From assembly GCA_003439945.1 (NCBI GenBank), contig QVRM01002435.1:1-64000 (forward strand): 64,000 nucleotides of DNA, written 5' to 3'. This document shows positions 56,477-64,000 of the stretch, piece after piece. This DNA is from Dermanyssus gallinae. Taxonomy: Eukaryota; Arthropoda; Arachnida; Mesostigmata; Dermanyssidae. The position numbers and the translations under genes were made by a program. The notes under the pieces are model-generated. The model ran no database searches and was not told where the DNA came from. It saw only the letters and a program-made list of their open reading frames with translations. Within the stretch, counting starts at the first letter, position 1. The number at the start of each line of letters is the position of its first letter.

Positions 56477-56920
56477 TTATGCCAAGAGCAAATTGAGCCA
56501 CAATGCACTCGCCGTTAGCAGGATAGGAATAGCTATCAGAAGACTCCACGGCTCGCTGCAGTAGGTAAATAGTGCCCACCCACCTGCCCGTGTAACTATA
56601 GGAGCAAGTCTGTCTATGCCACTGAAAAATGAAACCCATTCGTATAACTGAGTATCGAACTCGAATGGCGTGGGATTTAGCTTGCGCCGACCCTCCTCGC
56701 GTACAACCTCTATCGGCGGCTCTGCTCGGCGACTAGTGGAAAACAAGCGCACCACTGCCAGGTGGTCCTGGACTGCGCTGCGTGCCTTAGGAATAAGACA
56801 CGACCCAGTCGTAGATTTCGTGCGTGGGTATTTAAAGTATTGGCTACGGATATGAGCGTCAAACAACTCTCGGATGCTCGGGCAAATGACGAAACCTATC
56901 TGGAAACAGCAAAATTCCAT
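56477..56920 (-). CDS. Unidentified ORF with possible mitochondrial presequence and membrane segment
   Basis: A 147-codon - strand frame. I do not recognise the family. Visible features: a Phe/Ile-rich start; a basic 'VVRLFSTSRRAEPPIEVVRE' region that looks like the end of a mitochondrial presequence (R-x-F-S-T-S); 'RRKLNPTPFEFDTQLYEWVS'; and a hydrophobic C-terminal helix 'LLIAIPILLTASALWLNLLL' followed by a stop. A tgctgtttccag acceptor-like signal lies 16 bp into the frame, so the real coding part may start there as an exon. Codon composition is more even than in the surrounding repeats. It could also be a chance frame. Confidence 0.35.
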   Translation of the reverse strand: MEFCCFQIGFVICPSIRELFDAHIRSQYFKYPRTKSTTGSCLIPKARSAVQDHLAVVRLFSTSRRAEPPIEVVREEGRRKLNPTPFEFDTQLYEWVSFFSGIDRLAPIVTRAGGWALFTYCSEPWSLLIAIPILLTASALWLNLLLA

Positions 56921-57424
56921 TCATGGCGTTTCATCGTCTTCAGTCCTTCGAGTGACCCTTCTTGCTGCAGCTAGACCCGGCTAAGCAAGGTCTTCTCTAT
57001 GAGCGTGTGCTCAATCCGTCGGCGTAATTGATGGATTCGCTTTTACTGTTGCTAAAATACTCAATACAATATGGACGCAACAAGTGTCTGATTTCCATTC
57101 GCCACGTGCTATGTTGGGCAATTATTATACAATTTTATCACTATTTGCATTATGCATAGGTAAATTATTTTATAGGAAAACGTTCTTTTCTAACGTCTTT
57201 GCACAAATGCTTGCAATCCATCATCTTGTAGGGTTGTGGGTAAAGTGTATAGGCCCTTATAGCGAAAAATCGAAAATGTTTATGTATACGTCTACATGTA
57301 TGCACATCTTATTTGGAATATAAATAAAGCATTACTACACATAAGTCTTGTTTGGAATAAAATAAAGGATTTACGATGAATCGAAGAACAAAGGTATGCT
57401 CTTCTTAAAATAGTTAGTTTGCAG

Positions 57425-57543
57425 GGCAAGGTTCAAGCTCGGCTGTTCAGGGCACTGCCGCAAAATTGGCGTTGGCGCGGGTCCCGCTTAGCGTTATGGG
57501 AGCAGCATCGGAGACCGTGCCGTTCCTAGACGTGTTTAAATGG
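57425..57543 (+). CDS. Candidate isolated exon, function unknown
   Basis: An acceptor ...gttagtttgcag and a strong donor AAATGG|gtaagt bound a 119-nt open frame. It translates (two carried bases, then) QGSSSAVQGTAAKLALARVP, LSVMGAASETVPFLDVFKW. The composition is protein-like rather than repeat-like and it ends in phase 0. No matching neighbour exon was found on either side, so it may be a remnant, a transposon piece or a chance combination. Confidence 0.25.
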
Positions 57544-58224
57544 GTAAGTTGGTATGCCCACAGCCAAGTTGGATTGCAAAACTAAAGTCCTGCAGCCTCG
57601 CATATAAACCTGCACATCGGCGCTTTGGCTTTTCCTGCACTGTTCTCGTCCTAAACCTCTTCCCTTATCGCTTAGCACGTCATCGCTCTACAGCAAATAG
57701 ACCTCGCGATTGACCTGTAGCAGCACCGCTTCTAAACCCATCTGTAATATATTCCTTGCTACAATAGTCGGTTATGTCCTCTGCTTTATCCGTGCTCTGT
57801 TGTATACTCTTGTACTTTCCTGGAACCTTGGCACGCGTTTCTCCAAACCCAACTATCAAAATAAAGGTACATAATCCACAATCTCACTCATTTCCAAGTT
57901 AAAATCGTTGATATATAACAGCGCACATACCTGTAGAGGCATCCATGTCTCAGATGTTCATTGTTAATCAAGGCAAATGCCTAATTGTAAGATTCAAGAA
58001 CAACCATAGTAGTAATAATTTCTTTCTATTTAAAGACGTAGTGAGTTATGCCATCAAGATATCCCACTGTGGCTTATGTTTCAGGACGGAAAAAGAATAT
58101 GAGCCTAACGAACAATGGACCTGTGTCAGACGCAAGGAGCTACACAGGCGGTATTGCTAAAAATTACGCTTAAAACTCGAATCTCTAGGCAATCAACGTC
58201 GATGAAGGATTGACTGTTATTTTG

Positions 58225-58323
<99 letters not shown>

Positions 58324-59299
58324 TATACTAGTAGTTATAGTCCAGTGGCCGCGCAAAAACAAACTCATTCAGACCTCAGCTATTTCAGAAGTTGGGATCC
58401 GACAGCGTTGCGAGTGGCGAATACGAGCGGAAACTGTTACACCTCTTGGCTTTGCGGAGCGGTTACTCAGACAAAGGGCACTTCCTCGACAATGCGCTCA
58501 GTGAGCATGGATCACGCATGCGCGGGCGGCCTGTGTCCAACCAGCACGGGCACATGTGTGCAGCCAGCGAACGGCGGTCTGCCTTAGTTGCCCTGCAGTT
58601 GTTCGCAGCACCTGTTGCCGCATAGGCCACAAATCAAAAGATACCACAATAGGGTAAGTCACAACCAGGACCATCTGGGCCTACCATGGTCGAGCTCTCC
58701 AAGTCCGACGCTTATCAACGGCACTCGTGTAAAGCAAATGCATGAATGAATCAGCGAGAGAATCAACGATTGGACGGACAGACAAATGAACAGACGCACT
58801 AGGAGACGGTTTTGCTAGCGGCAGGCTGCGGCAGCTTGGTGGGGAACAAATATTGCTCCACGACGAATTTGTAGGGCAGAAACAGCTACAACAGCAAGTA
58901 TGGCAACAAAGTTCTGTTATAGCAAGAAATGAATGAATAGAGCTTGGCATAGCAAGAATTTAATGAATAGAGTACTTCTTGTATTTGAGCTGCTTTCTTT
59001 GTGCCTCCAAATAGGACTACCTGAAATAGAGACAGTCGACATAACAGAGCGTTCGGGTAACATCTGCACGTCTAATATATGTATTTATGTATGCAAATGT
59101 ATATACATGATAAATTATGCTTATATGTATAGAAGGTACAAGCAAGGCAAGCGCTTTTGGCGCGCTTTGGCCACTATTTAGCGGGCACATCCCTCTTATA
59201 TGACAGACGTCCTTAATTGCAAACGACGCAAGACAATGGCCCTTGAAGTCGGGCCACTAGTAGTCGTCAGAGTTCACTTTCTATATATGTAATTTAGGA
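57544..59299. other. Region with no recognised gene
   Basis: It contains the long TA array and an unassigned 77-codon frame at 58,392-58,625 (+). Confidence 0.4.
58225..58320. repeat. (TA)n microsatellite
   Basis: About 96 bp with one or two interruptions; the longest TA array in the window. Confidence 0.95.
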
Positions 59300-60120
59300 T
59301 ATAAAAAAAGTTGGCATATATGCACTTCTTTAGAGACGAAACCAGTTTAAAAACATCCGTTCTGGCTTCGGTTGAACCGAGAGGCCTGGAAAGGCTAGAA
59401 GCGATTCGGTCCCTTCCAGTCATTTGTCATGGCCCCGGTCAAGAAAAAGTTGGGTACCAGCTCGGCCGTTTTCTTTTCGTATTGACCCATAAAAGCTGTG
59501 CAGGCCGACGTTTTGCGACGCATGTAGACAATACGATTTTGAGTACACTACTAATGTGTGTAGGTGCTGGGCTTACACACATTAGTCGTATGCAAGCCCA
59601 GGGCTCTCTTGAAAAAATACAGGCTTGACTTTGTCAAGCTTTGACATTTAGGTAGCAGTAAACTTATTCCTGATGAGTTGAGTGCCATATCAGGTCGTTA
59701 GTGCAATCCTCAAGGCGAAAAATACGGATGCTGTACTCAGGGAAAGAAGCGCCGACTTCTAAATCCCGACATAGGCTGTTAAAGCTTTACGCGCCTATTG
59801 GGTGATATGAACAACAATTGATGATTTATCGGATGAAGACGGAGAAATTCCGAGATATGAAGCGTTGTTTACGTACTCTGCACTGCTAGCAGGCCCGTTT
59901 ATTGAAATTTCACTGCTTTGACATTATTGATGTTAAGTCCAACGTCTTCCACAAACGTTTCCAACCGCGCCGAACTCCATTAAGCCTATTGAACTTAAAA
60001 TCTGCTCGCTCCATACAAAGCCAGGTAATTAGCATAGAGATGGATCTCTACCCGTACTGACTCGTGGTTTTCCATTACGCGACGAAGAAGTTCACTTAAT
60101 ACCAAACTCGGAATTTAAAT
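59300..60120 (-). pseudogene. LINE-A reverse transcriptase remnant, copy 4
   Basis: Heavily decayed - strand frames align with LINE-A: 'VEIHLYANYLALYGASRF' (YADDLVIYGPSMF in the intact copy; the catalytic DD is now NY), 'DVGLNINNVKAVKFQ' (LALAINPSKAVAMKF) and 'KVKPVFFQESPGLA' (RVKVSFLKRALGL). Many stops. Confidence 0.55.
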
Positions 60121-60989
60121 TCCGGGGTTATTTGTGCGGATCTTGCACTGCTTCTAGCAAGAGGCGGAGCTCTCGCTGCTCTAGATACTTTCTCTGCTTG
60201 ACCGGATACATTCGCCGATACTAACTCTTGCGGATAATAAAGAGACGTCGCCGGGGAGACATACCGGGGTAGTTTGAGGCAAAAGTACCTACAGTCTACT
60301 GTGTCCAGTACGCGACTCTACAAATATGATGAAAATTGGAGACCGACAGTTCGCTGCAACAAATCTGTGAATATATCCAAATAGATATTGACATTCGAGG
60401 CTGACTGATGCAAAAAAATACCTCGTGGCGTCCTAGCACCTAACATCGGTAACCGTATCCAGTAAGGCTCTTTTATGCTTTTATGTGTCGGGCCAGTCCA
60501 ATCAACTGTTGTAGTTAGCAAATGATGGTCGTGTCGTTGTATACAGTGCCCAGACAGCGGGCCAGTTTTTATTTTAGTACAGAAGTGTTCTCGCTCGGTG
60601 AAGCCCGAACCTATCCTGCTGAGCTTTCTAATGGAAGTCGCGCGAAATACCTCGCACCGTATGCATCCCCATGTGGCAACAAAGGTCTCGAATGTGATTT
60701 TCGGACTCACTAAGCTGCTACCCCAGAAAAAAATTGATTATATATTATCTAGGTTTACAATACAACCACACAGACTATGTTCCATTCGGAATTTTCCGTG
60801 AATCAATGGAAACAAAATCAAATGCAACTTGTTCGTTAAAAACACTTTTATATACTACTAAAGGTGCATTTTTTCTGGAGGGTTTCGGCAACGTATTAAG
60901 CACATGCGTCACTGGCAGCCTACGTGACTAGTTTGAGAGTCACAAACCTACCGAAACTGGGTTGCTCCCCACCCTCCCAGGCTTGGCAG

Positions 60990-61460
60990 CATTTTTCCCT
61001 TATTTACATGCAACTAGATAGGGACCGTATGTCAAGGTATGTACCGTCCTAACTGGGTGCGTCAAGACAATAGGCGCTACCCCTTACACTTTTCCTCCTT
61101 ATCTCGGCTGCTCTCCTGAGGGTATCGTGCGACACTCTCCCACCTAGCGTTCCCTAATCCCTGACATAATCTGTACCAGGGTTAGGGCGGTCCGTTAGGC
61201 TTTTGTCGCGGCCGCTGGCAGCAGACGAGCTCTCCGTGCGGCGCAACGCGGCATGGCCCTTTGGGCCTGCCGGACGTACCGCACGGTGAGCACAGAGGCG
61301 GCCTCGTTCTGGCTCGCCAGTCCCCCTGAGATCTCCTGGTCCGGGAACGAAGCCAGCGTGAGACGGATGGCACGCGAGCGTAAGCGGCAAGTGCTTGACG
61401 AGTGGGCTCACGAATGGGCCACGCCCGGCTCAGGCGTGCCCCGGGCAAACTGAACCTGGT
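60990..61460 (+). pseudogene. R1-like LINE thumb-region remnant
   Basis: The + strand frame from 61,253 reads 'MALWACRTYRTVSTEAASFW' and 'LASPPEISW', matching 'AYRTVSTAAVLVLASTVPWD' of the LINE at 53,620-56,030. Upstream 'GSRRALRAAQRG' continues the match. A Gly/Arg-rich tail follows. Confidence 0.6.
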
Positions 61461-61559
61461 TATACCGGACCTTCTATGTTGGTATGACGAGCCGGGTCGT
61501 AATCGGCCCGACATCGTAAAGTTAAATCCATTTTTTTTTCTGGCGCGCTAGATACAGTA

Positions 61560-61810
61560 CCTCAGTGTTACTGAGTGCAAGCGTCTAAATAATGCGGTTT
61601 ATATACTCCACCATAATCGATAAGGCTTTGTTGGCACTTCGTTTTGCGCCGTGACTATTAGGGCCAGATCATCCGTATAAGTGAACAGCTCGTATAAACC
61701 AGACTTGCCTTCTTCCATAGCATTCCGGAAACTTCGTTTCCAGTTTGTTGGCCCGATAATATACACCGCCGACCTCCAGCGTTCGACTTTCACTAGCGTT
61801 ACTCTCTAAA
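61560..61810 (-). pseudogene. LINE reverse transcriptase active-site remnant
   Basis: The - strand frame contains 'LYELFTYTDDLALIVTAQNE', the F/Y-x-D-D box with its usual following hydrophobics (FADDLALIV), here YTDD. Flanks are too decayed to classify. Confidence 0.5.
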
Positions 61811-61979
61811 TATCCTTCAGAGAAACCAGGAACTTGTCATTCCTGCTCCAAAAAAAGAGCTGTCTCCCGTAGCACATCCGGCGCGAGCTTCAAGTAAGTT
61901 CTCCGGAGGTTGGCCATGAGTATCTGGTACCGTAGTTACATACCCCATATGTTTTCTCTTGGGCAGCCTTATTTTCCTA

Positions 61980-62360
61980 GAGTTTTCTTCGGGCGGCCTT
62001 GTTCACAGCCGGTTTGAGATTGGCTCGTCCCACGTTTGTCCTGTTAGGCTCTTTCTCATACTATGAGTACTTGGGTATGTGGCGCACCCTGCTAGTGAGA
62101 AGAATTCCGCAGTGAGCATAGCAGTAAGTTGATACTCTCCGCTAGCCGGCTACAGTCTTCATTTAACTCAGCCATCAGGATTTCCACGTCGAGCTTCCGC
62201 ACCTGCCAGCACTTCTTCGGTTGCTGCTCCTTTTGGAGATTTCGATTCCTGTTGCCCTCGAGATCTCCCCTAAGAGGCTTCTTAAATGCCTACACCCTAC
62301 CTATCCAAGAAGAACTCAATCATCAATCGAGTCTCGGTGGTCGGCTTGCATTTTCGTGAT
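61980..62360 (-). pseudogene. Possible LINE ORF1 remnant
   Basis: - strand pieces such as 'NRTNVGRANLKPAVNKAARR' and a helical stretch give a gag-like impression, but stops are frequent. Low support. Confidence 0.2.
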
Positions 62361-62399
62361 CTAAAAACAGGACGTGACGCGTTTTTCGTCGTTAACGTC

Positions 62400-63279
62400 G
62401 AGACGTAGGGTCGAACAATTCAACATGGTCCCTTAGTTAAACATTCTGACAGCAGATTACAGTACGTTCTAATAGCTTGGTGCAGCCAGGGCACAAAAGG
62501 ACTCAAAGCGTGCCGTGCCGGTTCGTCCCTCAGTCGACACTGGATTTCGTCACTACCTGAGAAAGGTGCAGGGAGCGGTGCGTGTGGTGCAAGCTGGATT
62601 GGGCTTTCGGTTTCTTAAAAAACTAGATGGTTTATGGCTTTGGAAAACATTTATATGATTGAATTTATGTTCTACCAGTCGATAATTGTTTCAACCCCTA
62701 GATACCACTTACTGCTGGATTTGTGACACATCAAAACTCTTATCGCCAAAAGGCTATCTGTGGAGGCCTCACTAGGTTATGCTAATATTGTACTACTGCC
62801 TGTAACCAACACGTATTGAATCGTCACAACCCATAAAGCCAAGGTCGATTTTGTACGCCCCTCCAATTAGCGCCTGAGGCAGAGGCTCTGCTTAAGCTCA
62901 AAGGAACGCTAGGCGCTAATTACACGAAAGTACCGTGGGAAATCGCCCGAAATAATGGAATTATAATTCATCGTCGCGATAAAGTTTTTTGAAATCATTG
63001 GATTATTTAGGGATTACCCGAAGAAGGTTCCCATTATGTTGACAATTTCTGTCCATAACACTCTTTGGCTAGCAATAACCTCGCAGTGATATACGCAAGA
63101 CATTTAGCTTGGTCTAGTGAGTGAATCTTTTCTCTGATTTTTCCCAGATACAAGTCCGTTATCGGATCTATTGTGCGAGATCCCCGTCTGGAGCTTACAG
63201 CAGCCCTCAGCAGCTCGTGAAGTTTTAACAGTTGTCTGCCGATAGGAAGATTACATTGTGTTTGTGTTTGTTTTGACCG
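62400..63279. other. Region with no recognised gene
   Basis: No repeat array, SINE or protein match seen. Confidence 0.4.
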
Positions 63280-63330
63280 CTTATAAATTGGTTTTCATGG
63301 TTTACAATTTAAACAACGTTAATACTATGT
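63280..63330 (+). repeat. Fragment related to the family-2 SINE body
   Basis: ataaattggttttcatggtt and tacaatttaaacaa resemble ttaaattggtttgcatggtt and tccaatttagacaa at 2,309-2,342. The tRNA-like head is absent. Confidence 0.5.
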
Positions 63331-63689
63331 CGGCCATGTTCGAACAAAAAACAAGGATAATATATATCTCAATAAAAGAGATCGTGTATTATTATGCCCT
63401 CCTTTATGATCATTATTATTGGGACATTAAGGTGTTTGCCCTCTGGATAGAAATGGTCGATTATCACTGAGCCAGAGACAGATTAACCGACACAAAACTA
63501 GTTAGAAAACAATCACACTTTACCAGGTACTTGAGGGCAGCACCCGAGGCTACTCAAAACCACAGTAAAGTAAAAACTGAATTCGAACAAGACGAATAGA
63601 TGTATGCCGAAGGGACGATTCTACACAGCATAAATAGACCCGGGATTGTGCTGTTACGGATACCAAGAAACCGGCGGGATAAACTTGTC

Positions 63690-63970
63690 GCACTGGTCAC
63701 TGTGTTTATTAACCATCGTCGGTAAGACTCTCGACGAGATAACGGGTTCCGTCTTGGAACCAGTCCTCTGGAACGTCGCATACAATTGGTCTGTCGCTGG
63801 TAACAACTTGACAGATCGAGAAAGAGCTTGCATACAAGGGCAATGAAGCTCTAGAGAGTTGGATGGAAGACCACCATCTAAGGGGAGACTATCCTTCTGT
63901 GCGGCAATAAAATAGAGCAAAAAGTGGCGATACGATTGAGGTGGCAAAAACAGAGCGACTGTGAGGTACC
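63690..63970 (+). pseudogene. LINE reverse transcriptase remnant at window end
   Basis: The + strand frame contains 'EITGSVLEPVLWNVAYN', a decayed 'GVPQGSVLGPLLWNIAYD' block. Later frames give 'SWMEDHHLRG' and a K-rich palm piece 'RLRWQKQSDCEV'. The FADD box is not visible. The element runs toward the window end. Confidence 0.55.
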
Positions 63971-64000
63971 TGGATAAGACTCTAGACTATATTATGTGTG

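Noticed and set aside
58210..58625. ORFs after the long TA array (77 and 125 codons)
   Set aside because: The longer one is mostly TA translation; the 77-codon frame has no recognised domain or splice context.

Overview
The window is eukaryotic (animal) genomic DNA. It has one large intron-rich gene on the + strand in the first 40.6 kb, followed by about 23 kb dominated by broken transposable elements. Dense (TA)n, (AAC/GTT)n and (ATT)n microsatellites, the tRNA-derived SINEs, the LINE mix and a FRAS1/FREM-family gene suggest an arthropod, perhaps a chelicerate such as a mite or tick. The species guess is inference only.

The gene (2,001-40,558) is the 3' part of a transmembrane FRAS1/FREM2-like extracellular-matrix protein. 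I assembled 15 exons, each with GT..AG borders. They encode, in order, a Calx-beta domain, the conserved C-terminal ectodomain of the family, RxxR protease sites, one transmembrane helix and a 50-residue final exon ending in a stop. The parts sum to about 1,408 residues. Two exons carry lineage-specific poly-Q and poly-H/poly-N insertions. Twelve of the 15 exons join exactly in phase. The other three (10,621-11,453; 30,406-30,539; 38,825-39,406) each have a length wrong by one base and show an internal frame switch. This fits single-base sequence errors better than a dead gene. The start of the gene lies upstream of the window.

The introns and the 3' flank hold several repeat families: (1) an RLE-type LINE, of which only C-terminal pieces remain, five copies, all on the - strand; (2) an APE-type LINE with a CCHC tail and an ATT-rich 3' end ('LINE-A'), four recognisable copies; (3) R1/Jockey-like LINE pieces, including one whose catalytic FADD box has been deleted; (4) a CR1/L2-like RT fragment; (5) two dead mariner/Tc1-type transposons; (6) a foldback element family with arms of about 365 bp (two full copies and one solo arm); (7) a four-copy tRNA-derived SINE, one copy with a 14-bp target-site duplication; (8) a second tRNA-SINE lying between two TA arrays. 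Several TA-inserting elements are flanked on both sides by (TA)n arrays.

Beyond 40.6 kb I see no complete host gene. Two weak host-gene candidates are an ORF at 56,477-56,920 (-) and a splice-bounded exon-like stretch at 57,425-57,543 (+). I found no CRISPR array, rRNA gene, convincing functional tRNA gene or viral gene.
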